Shown: in pieces, positions 40,639 to 51,299 of the stretch
How the letters are laid out: the number at the start of each line of letters is the position of its first letter
Position numbering within the stretch: position 1 is the first letter of the stretch
From: Phoronis australis
Lineage: Eukaryota > Phoronida > Phoronidae
DNA: 64,000 nt
Reading direction: 5' to 3'
Assembly: GCA_002633005.1 (NCBI GenBank)
Contig: NMRA01000524.1
Span: 59,441 to 123,440, forward strand
Made by a program: the position numbers and the translations under genes
The notes under the pieces: model-generated
Database searches by the model: none
Told to the model about the DNA's origin: nothing
Seen by the model: only the letters and a program-made list of their open reading frames with translations

Positions 40639-41897
40639 TTGGGTGGGTCACTTAGGTGGATCGTTCTGGCCTTAATTAGAGGACCGATAAAGCTGAAACT
40701 TGGGGATGGCCATTTGGAGGATTGACCTTTCAAAAAAAAACAGAAACTTTAAGATTGCAGTTTTTCGACTGAAAAAATTCTTGTCTCCAGTTTCAAACAT
40801 TCTTTTTCTGAACGACGTAGAATGTTGAGTAACTAAAGTCTCTGGCAAGTTTTGAGTTCAATCGGATCGTTAATAAGGTCACGTGAAAATATCAAAGTTG
40901 AAAAGCGGCATTTTAGGCCTTTTCGTGCCTAAAAATTTTTGACCCCGATTTCAAAACTTTTCGTTGTTGAATTGGCCTTTACTCACTGACTCCAAAAACG
41001 TAAGTCGACACTTATGCTGAGTTCTAATAAGGTAACAGCTGGGATCAACGTTGGAAAATTAGAGGGAATCTGTGACTTTGACCTTAAACCTTGATCCCCG
41101 AAAAAGAGCGGGGCCTACAACTAAGACGCGTTTGTAAACTTGTACTTTACCATGCTTCAAAAATTTCTCAGTTTCGTAGTCTATAGGTCATTTGTCATGA
41201 ACGTATGAGTTCCCAAACTATAGCTAATTTTTGTCACAACTTTTCTGATATTTTGAAGGGGGTAGGCCACTTTGGGGCCCTCCTGGACCCTTACTAACAC
41301 CGGGAAAAGTACGATAATTACATTTGTATAGAGGAGAGACTGGGGGCTATCAGATGCACCAAGAATTTGTGAAATCGAAAACAAAAAAGTTTTGGACCCA
41401 AAAAAGACCCTTGGGTGGGTCACATTGGTGGGCCGCTATGACCTTAAATAGTTGGCCGGTCACGCTGAAACTTGGGGACTGACCATTTGGAAGATTGGTC
41501 ATTCAAATAAAAACAGAAGTTTTAAAATCGAAGACAAAAAAATTTTCGACCGAAAAAAAGCTAAGCTAAGGGTTTTTTGGGGGCCGAAAATGTTTTGGTC
41601 TCCATTTTCAAAAATTGTTTTTCAGATTGACGTAGAATGTTGAGAAACTTAAGCCCACCGAGTTTGAGTTCGATCGGATCGTTAGTAAGGTCACGCCGCA
41701 AGATTAAAGTCGAAAAACGTCATTTTTATACCTTTTCGCGCCTAAAAAAATTTTCGACCCCGATTTCAAAAATTCTTTCATTGTTGGTTAGCCCTTTACT
41801 TACTGACTCCAAAAACAGAAGTCCCCACTTCTGGTAAGCCCTTATAAGGTCAAATCCTTGGATCAAATTTGAAAAATAGGGGGAGTCCGCACCTGTG
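40639..41897. repeat. Diverged tandem duplication, 772-bp period
   Basis: Copy one runs 40639 to about 41080 and copy two 41411 to about 41897. Shared words include TTGGGTGGGTCAC, GCTGAAACTTGGGGA, GACGTAGAATGTTGAG, GATCGGATCGTTARTAAGGT and CTGACTCCAAAAAC, in the same order. Overall identity looks about 75%. Neither copy has a long open frame. Confidence 0.75.
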
Positions 41898-42647
41898 TGC
41901 AATCTACACATTAACTTGATCATAAGTAATGTTTTATTTATTGAGCAATTAAGAAGTCTGGTTGTAAGTGAAAGTTGATCTATATCCAGCATTATTAAAA
42001 AGTTTATAAATTAAGAAGTACAGTTTTTAAAATATGTAAGATTCTCTCCTTAATTATGGCTGTAAGGACTTTGCATGCCGTATCATCCGTAAAATTGACA
42101 GTTTTGCTAAGACATGGGCGGCGCGGCTGGGGGGTGGCTATAGCCCACATTTTTCAATGCTGCTCCGCCCATGGTAAGGGCAGAGTGCCGAACATTTTCG
42201 TGACAAGACCAACGGATGAATACGTGAAAGTGTTTTAAGACTTTGCAAACTCTCTGAGGCTACCCTTAAAATACTGTTGGTTTCTGGTTTCCGTCGCCAG
42301 ACTTACTGCTCAGAGATGGGTAGGTCGGTTGGTAAAACATTTTACTCTTTCACTTTTCCGTTTCCGGGGAGCGTTCATTTTTCTTCTAACGAATATATCG
42401 TATTTACAAGTGGAAATAATAATTGTTTTGTCAGGTATCCAATAAACTATTTTGAGTCGTGCACGTATTTTACAGGCGGTTCCGAACTTCGCGTGAGGGG
42501 AACAAAACTAATTTTTATTTACGCCTTACCCCTTCTCAACAGTGAAAAATACATGTAGTTTGTTTTGCTCAGTTTGAGATAAACGTTTTATAACCCTTGA
42601 ATAGGGGTCTCGAGATTTGACATATGTTACGGGCCCTGCAATTGCTT

Positions 42648-43541
42648 GATGCGGCCCATTTTTTATTATTTTTAGTTTCCTAGTCATACAGGAAACTGAC
42701 AAGAAAATATTATTTGAAATCACCAGGATCCCACGAATTGGCCTCCAAAGCACCTCATAAATAGCTAAACACAAAATGGGCAAAATTTACCCCATTTTTG
42801 CGCTCCAGTTTAGGTGCCCACCATTTTATTTCCTTGCCCAACGTTTTCCTTCTTTGCTCCTACTACTGCTCCCCCCCCCCNCCCCCCCCCCCCTCCCCTA
42901 AACCCGCCTTATACAGTTACAGGCTATTTGTGCTATATGAATAACTGCGGCACTCAGAAGCGGTCTGACACACGAACAAAGCTCACAGTTGATGTGAATT
43001 AAGTCATCAATGAATGGGCTCAATTAATTATTCCCCTCTTCCCCCTAAGACCTTCTGTGATACTTTGGCGCCACATCGGGAACTCCATTGAAAAGAACCC
43101 GGTGATGTAGTTCGTATGCTGATGACCTAATTCAATTTTTGGTTTGCGCTCAGTGGGACTTCGCAACAGTTAATTATGGTGGGCGTGGCCTAACTGTGTT
43201 TGTCGGCACCGCCCACTGAGTGCATATAATAGAACAACGGGGAGTGAATGCGAAGCCTCTTGTCACGTGACTTTTGTATTTCCCGCCAATGAGACTTCTA
43301 TTGGAACCAGAAAGACACTGCTATTGAGACAAGACAGAGACATGCTATTACTACTGCGATATACGAAACCTTACTACCACTTCTACTACTACTAGGAGAC
43401 CTATATATATATATATTGTGAAACCTGTATGATTACTACTACTACGAGATATGTATAATATATTGTGTGGAGTCCCTGAACAAGTGAGAAAGCCTTTCAT
43501 AGAATACCTGAACAGTTTCTGTGGATCCATCACCCAGTAAG
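42648..43541 (+). repeat. Left member of a large inverted repeat pair (partner 56325-57215)
   Basis: 42648-42800 and 42985-43078 are matched in reverse complement by 57060-57215 and 56885-56985. Examples are GGGCAAAATTTACCCCATTT and CTTTGGCGCCACAT. A third match is the GGATCCATCACCCAGTAAG word near 43523, against 56325-56358 reversed. A poly-C run with an N at 42881 interrupts it. Parts between the matches have diverged or been replaced. Confidence 0.8.
43180..43541 (+). promoter_or_regulatory. Promoter-like segment followed by first-exon-like sequence
   Basis: GTGGGCGTGGCC and ACCGCCCACTG (GC/KLF-type boxes) precede CATATAATA near 43222. These are followed by TCACGTGA and TTTCCCGCC words, then a stretch with (CTA)n and (TA)n runs ending in a perfect donor, CCA|GTAAGTA (exon-like end at 43537). 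No open frame follows. The donor context is conserved in the inverted partner at 56325-56358. Function is inferred from motifs only. Confidence 0.3.
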
Positions 43542-45600
43542 TACTCTGCTTTTATAACTTCAACATTTATGGCTAAATGTTGGCGTTATAGCTTTGAGAT
43601 GTAACGTTGTTAGTTAGCGCTGAGTTGTTGAAACGGCAATTCTCTTTCAAAATATTTACTAGCTTGAGATGTGCAAAATGTCATTGGTTCACATATTTTG
43701 ATAGGGCTTCATTACAAAACGAGAACTAACACAGTTAGTTTTCAAGTGTTATTTTTTGCCGTCATAATGGAAACCATCGTGGAAATTTATTGAAAACCAT
43801 GCCTAGAATACACGTTATCGCTCGTGAGCCGTCTAGAGAATTCATAGCCTTTTCTGACCCTACGGTTTACCCGACACGTGACGACTGTGGGACCACGTCA
43901 GTGCTAAACGAAGAATTAATCCGGGGCTCTCAAGACCAAAATACATGAAAGACTAAGCAAAAATGCAGAAAATGACGTACTGCTCAAACTTTTTGTAAAG
44001 TAAAAACAAGAATTAATAAAAGTAATAATAAAATAATAATAATAAAAGTAAGCCACTGATAACACGATGATTTAAATTATGGCGAAAAGGGCCAAGCAGA
44101 AGAAAATCTTGAACAGACAAAAATGTTTAAACACATCCCGTCACGACTATAACTTATCATTTAAATCAACCTCTGTCATTGGTGTAATCGTATGTACATC
44201 ATTGGAGGATGATAATGGCGGTAAAGCCCGGTGTTAGTGAAAATTTCTATGTTCATGTCGTGCACAATTTTTATTTTCACTGAAACATAATCATGAACCC
44301 CAAACATCCCAAGATGCCGTTGTTTGGAACCCGAATTGTTGTTTTTATACTTTATTCTGCCTAACCGGCGTTTTACCTTTTCGCATAATTGCGCCAAAAT
44401 ATATTTTAAGTTCGCACAGGGTAATTTCGCCTAGTAAAGAGCACATATTACTGATAAAACAGGAGCACACTCAAACGTTTGGATCTCAGTCTTCGAATTT
44501 TGCATCACCCCAAGGATAAGCGGCAAAGGTATCGGTAGGAACTGTCTCAGACCCATGCGGGACTTAGTCAGCTGGCCGGGAAAAATAAGACTTCCGTACT
44601 CGGTGGCTAATGATCTCTTTTAGTACTTAAAATTACTTGAATTCAGATTGTAGTGTCGACGAGCGTTACCCACTGACCATTTGTTGTAACAGCCATGTTG
44701 TTTTTATTATAATAAGCACCAGCCACTTTAGTCTACGATTTCCTGAAAGCTGCAACATTGCCCGTGCACACGGCGGTAGTGCGACTGCTACGCGGCCTAT
44801 GATCGGTTCAGGCGTTAATTTCTGCTGAGCTATGGATTCTGCAATTCAGTGCCCTAGTGGCATCGTAGAATGGTGGCATGATTCTGGCCGTTCTGAAAAT
44901 TTTCCTATCTACTGATCGAGTCTTTGCTGCTTAACGAAGGCATGGAATTAGTCTCGCGTCCGGGCCAGTATCTTGGGCAGGCAGTGTACCTGCACTGAAG
45001 CAGGCCCACACACACACACGTGTTTCATAATCGTATTCGTACTCGTACAGTCGTAGTCCCAAGTGTTTGTAATACAGTCCAGGTCTGACCAGCATCTCAG
45101 CTGTCAAAAATTATGTTTGATGGCATACCACACAGGAAATAGGATTAGGCACCATATATAGGCATAGGGCCATAGGGGGCTGGGTATAGGGCTAAAATAG
45201 GTTATGCCCCCACTTTTTTCAGTGCTGCGCCACCCATGTGCGAGTGAACTACTTCCTCCATTAACGAAATCTATTGTTGATTTGAGACATGTTGTAGTCC
45301 ACGGCCCCTGACGTGAACTCCGACTTAGTCGTCTCGGCCCACATGTGAGCAAAATTGCTGAAGGAACCCCATTGCGAATTTGCTGTTAATGGATGAATTT
45401 TATTTTTGTAGGTTCTTTTCGGGATGCTGCCGTCATAGTCGACCGACCATAGATCCACCTTCACCACCCTGAGACCCAAAACCACTTGTAATTGACCATC
45501 AGCCGGTAAGATATATATTTATGAACATATGATGGCCTAAGAACTCTAGACATTTGCTCATTCCTAAAGTTTTGTTTTGGTTCATGAACAACACAAACCA
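43542..45600. other. Non-coding stretch with one exon-like segment
   Basis: AT-rich with (TAA)n near 44010-44050 and (CA)n at 45007. A segment at 45412-45505 is bounded by TATTTTTGTAG and CCG|GTAAGA. It shares CGACCAT and GACCATCAGCC words with a second acceptor-led segment from 48313. I recognise no protein. Confidence 0.4.
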
Positions 45601-45602
45601 TG

Positions 45603-46167
45603 CCTAATGGCATTTTTAGGTTTGCCTCTGTATGTTTTGTTTTGTATTACCATATTGCTACGCTTTCAGTCCCAATGGTCTGAGTGACTTATGCTCCTAC
45701 TGTTAGGAAGACTTATGTGGGGCCTACAGTTAGTTTTATTTTTTGGTCCACGGCTCAATCTCAGAAGCCCCTTTGTATGAAAAAGTACTGTATTACTGAA
45801 TCTTTAAGTCCATGGCGGGCTTATATCCTAAATAATATTTTTCGGGAGTGGTTTGCATCATGGCTCATGAACCTAAGTTTTGCATGCAAGCCCAAGTAGT
45901 GCCCATACATTAATTTGTATGGGGGTACACTTGTTTTGACTGCTGCTGGTATCCTAATGGCATTTTTACGTGCGGCCTCTGTATGTTTTGTTTTGTAATA
46001 CCATATTGCTACGCTTTTAGTCCCATTGGTCTGTATCGGAAAATACCTTTTTTCGCGTCTTTTATGTATCTAAGTGACTTATGCTCCTACTGTAAAGAAG
46101 ACTTATGTGGAGCCTATAGTTACAGTTTTATTTTTTGGTCAACGGCTCGATCTCAGAAGCCCCTTGC
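45603..46167 (+). repeat. Direct duplication of about 0.2 kb
   Basis: About 45603-45773 and 45956-46167 share TCTGTATGTTTTGTTTTGTA, CATATTGCTACGCTTT, GTGACTTATGCTCCTACTGT and ATCTCAGAAGCCCC in the same order. The second copy carries an extra 35 bases in the middle. No coding function is recognised. Confidence 0.75.
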
Positions 46168-46760
46168 AGGAACTTTATTAAATGTGGAAAATGTATATAC
46201 TAATTCCATGAAAGTGACAACAGATGACACTGATATTCCTGGACTGTGCCATTAGCGCATCAAGAATATTTTGCATTTTGAGAGTGACCTGTCTCATTTA
46301 TCTTAGAGCCTCTATCATTCTGTTTGAGAAACCAAACTTGAATTCTCAGGAGACTGGTCTCAGATAGATTTCGAAGTTAATACTCAGTCTCTAAGTTCAT
46401 AACTTTATTTCATTTTGCCAAATGTGTCACCTCAGCGTTTGTAGTTTGTTGTAGTTATGATGCACACTCGAATATAGTTTATCGCATCTTTTACGCAATT
46501 TGTCTTCCTGTTGGTCATTGTAGTCCTAGGTACTGGAACATATCTTTGCTAATATTTTATCGCGTGTCATCATTTTAGCAACGCTGGGATTAAAAAATAA
46601 AGAGAACTCATTTATCGTAATCTATTTTGCCCGGTGTACGCCACGAGCTATGTTGCAGAGTAAAACAAGAGGAGGATTGCGAATAATGTCATTTATTATG
46701 ACGTAAATAGATAAAACTAAGACTCTGCAAGATGGGCATGGACAAAACACCCACCGGCGT

Positions 46761-48020
46761 GTGCGCAAAAATATCTTTTTACCAAAGCTGGGATTTACAA
46801 AAATGAAGAGAACTCATTTCTTCGTTACAAACAATTCCCTTGCACTGTTAAGACCAAGAAATTTACAACATCACGGTCTGATAGAGGTTTTTCAAATGTT
46901 GTTTCAAAACATAAAAACATCCGATTATGAAGAGTTAATTCAGGAATGCGATGCCCAATTGGAAAAAAAATCAAGAAAGTTATGTAAAAGGCCTATAAAT
47001 TCTTCGCACAAATAACCAATGGATTGAAGAAGGTGAGAAGGCAACAAAGTACCTTTGTGGCTTAGAAAAACGAAACTTTGTTAATACAACAATAACTAGG
47101 GTGATAAAGCCTTCTGGTGAAACAAATCAAAAAGAAATTTTAAGTGAATTAAAAAGTTTCTTAACGAAAAAATATTTTTTTCTGGAGAAAATGCATGTGA
47201 AATTGAGAATATCATTCATTGATGATTGTAGAAATTCAAAATATTAAAAAAATCAGCAACACTGATCGAGCAAGTTTAGATACTTTCATGTATATTAATC
47301 CACTAGAAATTGAAGTTACATTCAAGAAAATGGAAAATTTCAAAAGTTAAGTAATTGATGGTTTTACTGTTTAATTCAACAAATACTTTTCGAAGTTGTT
47401 TAGATCTTTAAAGTATAGTCTTGAATATGCTCTCCAAAATTCACATCTTGAGGGGGTAATTAATAAAAGTTCTGCCAAAACCCAGTAAGCCCAGAGAATT
47501 TTTTAACAAATTGTCGACCCTTGTACTTGTTCAATTAAAATTTAAAGATTTGTCATCATTTTTAGCACCAAGAGTGACGAAATTTCTTGAAAAATTGATT
47601 CATTCAGATTTGTCGGGTTTTTTATCTGGTCGATGTATTGATGAAAACACCAGACAGAACTCTTTAGGCTATGTCAGTTTGCATTATATGGACTCGAGAA
47701 AACTTTAGTCTTGTAACAATAATTGATTTTAGAGTATTTGATTCATCGTCCTTGAGTTTCGTGTTTAATGTTCTTAAAATGTTTGTCTTCGGGGATATTA
47801 TTGGTGAAAAATCACAACTTTATGTCGTGCAAAATGTTATTGCCTCTGACGTTTTCAAGGTAATTATTAAGTAAAGGGAATCAGCTGTGGAACTCGAGAA
47901 GTAAAAATTCTACTTCGTGCCAATGAAACAACAGATGGTTCAGACAAATCTATCAAAAATGCACTGGATTTTCAGCACCAATTTGCTAAATATTCGGGTC
48001 ACATGGAATATGGGGAACCA
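46761..48020 (+). pseudogene. Decayed LINE reverse-transcriptase relic
   Basis: In shifting + frames this reads as a non-LTR retrotransposon ORF2. At 47020-47164 it has EEGEKATKYLCGLEKRNF, the linker before the reverse-transcriptase domain. At about 47590-47650 it has HSDLSGFLSGRCIDENTR. At about 47695-47790 it has IIDFRVFDSS, the box A region. Near 47905 KILLRANETTDGS stands where the catalytic FADD box should be. There are many stops and frameshifts, the GRGCRQGDP-type box is missing, and the FADD aspartates are lost, so it is dead. The string pattern suits L1/Tx1-like LINEs. Confidence 0.8.
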
Positions 48021-48059
48021 GGAAGTGTGATACCTGCCTCCGGTTCAGTAACACTAGGA

Positions 48060-48900
48060 CCTCGCTAAAAAGCAAGACTGCGAGATTACAAGAGACATTG
48101 CTGTGTACTTTAACTGACGGAGAACACGTGACTTCGACTAGATTTTAGCTAGGTCTGAACGCACACCTGATTTCACAAAAACTTCATAATGATTTAAAAC
48201 AGAATTTTCGACTTAGGTGATTAACATTGATGTGAATCTAAACAAAATGATTGGTTTGAAGTAAGGTAATTGTGAACTTGTAGTTAATCGGTCATTCTTG
48301 ATCTTTTTTTAGGCTCGGATCTTTATGACCATTGCCGCCTGTCATCGACCATCAGCCAATCGACTGCATGCATTAATAAACAACACATCTACGCTTCCCC
48401 TCATTGACTAGTGGGATATTGACTACATCAAGGAATGGCACCTGCCTGTCGTCAACTGTGCACAGTACAGATGAACAGATAAGTTCAGAGAGTTCTTTNG
48501 TTATTGAGTTTCAAAACCATGAGCTGTTTTATGACAATGTCATTGTCGTACAAAAATAACTGAAGGTGTTCAGGGATACCAATCCCTAGTTTCAGCCATT
48601 CACTCTAGTAAAGAGGACGACGGGGTTGCCGATGGCTACATCTACCATCAACAACCTGACTTCCAGCATCAGCACCTATGATTGACAGCTATCGATGGGC
48701 AAGGTAATATCTGGAGTGTGACAATATGCTGAGGAATGAATGTGATGATGACGACAACTGATTATGTGAGTGTGTCCATTTTGATTTTTTTTTTGCATAA
48801 GGCTGGAGGAAATGGGAATGTTGAACAGTACAGTGTGAACTTTTGAGAAGAATGGTTTAGTAAAGACCAGGGAAATAACCTGGAGTATTGGGTCTTATTA
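48060..48900. other. Non-coding stretch between the LINE relic and the arrays
   Basis: It contains an acceptor-like TCTTTTTTTAG at 48312 followed by a CATCGACCATCAGCC-bearing segment, an N at 48499 and CATCAACAACC-rich sequence near 48650. No open frame or element is recognised. Confidence 0.4.
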
Positions 48901-51299
48901 ATCTGATGAAGTCCTCCTCGTAAATAACGTAATGCACGATAGGATGTCAATCAAGATAAATTATAGGTAATCAGTTTTCCTTGTTAAAAGGATTAAAACT
49001 TTCCTGTCAAGTTTTTCACGACAGGATGTCATTCAAGTTAAACGGGTAACGTCTTCCCCATAAAAAGGGAAATCTTTTGTTGAGTTTTCTCAACACAGGA
49101 TAATATTTGAGTTGAGATTATCATCATTGCTACTGAGCTGAAGAAACAGCGTGGCATTAAATTCAGATTTCCTAACTAATTAAAGTCTTGCCTGGCGGGT
49201 TGATGACAATTCCTTAAGTGTCGGTGGTTAAAGAATCCCTAACATATGACAAATTAATGGTGAAACGGTATGAAACTGATGAACCAATGAAATGCTATGA
49301 CTAAATTGAAAATGTTGAGTGACAAAGTTAAATGCAAAAAGTAAGTGAGCCCAAAACATGCGAGTTACTGACAAAGACCACCAAAAGAGTGTAAGTCAAA
49401 TGAAACTTTATGCAAAATTAATGGACTAATGAAATGAGAAACTTAAATGAATGCATAAAATATCACAAAGCCTAGTGGGTGTGACAAACCAAAATGAACT
49501 TGTAAAATGAGAGGGTGACATATAAATACACCTTCAAGCTGCTAAAAACCCAATTGAAACAGCATGAACTCGTAAAGGGAAAAATAATTGAATCCACAGA
49601 ATGTGAGAGTTTATGAATGAACGAAATGCGACACAAAGAAACCTGTGGTTGCCCAAGTTAAACACAAGCGAGAAATCCATAAAATGCTATGACTGAATGA
49701 AACCGTTGGGTGCGATGAAACAAAATGTGAAAATAAACAAATCAAGGAAATACCAGGGCATATTCAAAGACCCTAAATAGGAAAAGTCAAGACTGGTGCA
49801 AGATAAAATAAAGTAAAATCTTTCCCATCATTATGGGGAATTTTTCTGTTAAAATCATATTTGGAGGAGATTAAAGCGAAGAAGATGGGCTGATGAAAAT
49901 TCTCTAAATGCAACTGGTTAATGAATTTGTAAAAAGCGTGACAAAATAATGGTGAAATTGTATGAAAACATCAAATCCATCAAATGCTACGGGTAATTGA
50001 AATCGTTGAGTGACGAAGCTAAATGCAACAAATAAATGAACTCAAAAATGTGAAAATTAATGAACCAATAAAATTCAAGTAAATGATAAAAATATATAGT
50101 ATGTATCAAACAAAACTTAAAAAATGTATTACTAAAAAGTTAATAGACTAATGAGTCCCAAACCTTATAAGGTATGGTGAAACAAAATGAATGCAAGGTA
50201 TGAACCTAACAAAATCTTGTGTTGAGTGTGATAAAACTAAATGCAAAAAAATGAATCTAAAAATGTAAATATTGAGTTTATGACATCAACCTGTAAAATA
50301 GTAAAAAATTTGAAAAATGGACTAATGCAATGGGAGACTTTTATGGATGCGAAAAATGTCATCAACCCTAGAGGGTGCGACGAAGCAAAATGAACCTTTC
50401 AAATGAGAGGTTGACACCTGTATGCTGGTAAAAACTAATTGAAGAAGCATGAACTCGTGAAATGTTACTGGTTGAATGTGATGAATAAAATGGGAGAAAT
50501 GAATCTGTCAAATGTGACACAAAGAAATCTGTGATGATCCAAATTAAACATCAATGATGAATCTGTAAAATGCTACTAAGTCAAGTGATTGAGTGCGATA
50601 AAAAATAAATGTGAAAAATAAATGAGCTGAGGAATTACCGGCAGGGCATATTCAGACTTGCTGAATGGGTAAGAATAAGAGGAATTTTTCTATCGAATTC
50701 CATTTTCGAGGTGATGGAATCAAAGAAAGTGGACTGATGACAATTCTCTAAATGCGATAGGTTAAAGAATTTGAAATGCCTATTAAATTAATGGGTGCAT
50801 AAGGGGTAAAAAATAAATCAATTAATAAAATGAAAATGGGCACTGGAGAATTTGGAAAAGATGTCGGTGAAAAAATGATGGTAAAAAACAAGTAGAAATT
50901 AAAGTACAATGGATAAGTGAGTCCAATGACTGTCATAAAACAAGTGAAATCTGGGGAACTAGAAATTCTATAAAAGGTAATCAATTCATGATTTATTGGG
51001 GGATAAATTAATAAACCCGCCAGAATTACTAATGAAACGGCAAAGTATTAAGTAAATGAACCCACGAATAAATAAACTGATAATAAGAGTTGTAATAATG
51101 ATGAACTAGCAAAATGAGTGCAAGATCTTTCTGTCGCTACAAGGAAGTGACGTTGAATAAATGGTGTCATTGTGTAAGAAAATGGTGATATGGTGCGAAA
51201 CAAATGAATCCTTGATTGTAATCATTGTCAGTTTGATGAAGCTGAAGGCGAAAAGTAAATGAACCTCAAAATGTGAAAATTAGTAAACCAATAAAACGT

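Larger units (their letters stand above)
42130..45240 (+). repeat. Dispersed short repeat, two copies
   Basis: The word family CCCACWTTTTTCARTGCTGC followed by GCCCATG occurs at about 42135-42172 and again at 45202-45239, same orientation, in otherwise unlike surroundings. It is likely part of a dispersed element. Sequence between the copies is annotated separately. Confidence 0.45.

Noticed and set aside
40404-40733. Overlapping 92- and 109-residue frames on both strands as a small gene
   Set aside because: Part of each lies in the diverged tandem unit, and the second copy of that unit has stops in the same frames. No start context, splice sites or homology.
43060-43085. Retroviral-type primer-binding site (TTTGGCGCCACATCGGGAAC)
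   Set aside because: The resemblance is limited to TGGCGCC. There is no adjacent LTR ending in CA, no polypurine tract and no gag-pol frame, and the inverted copy diverges within the supposed site.
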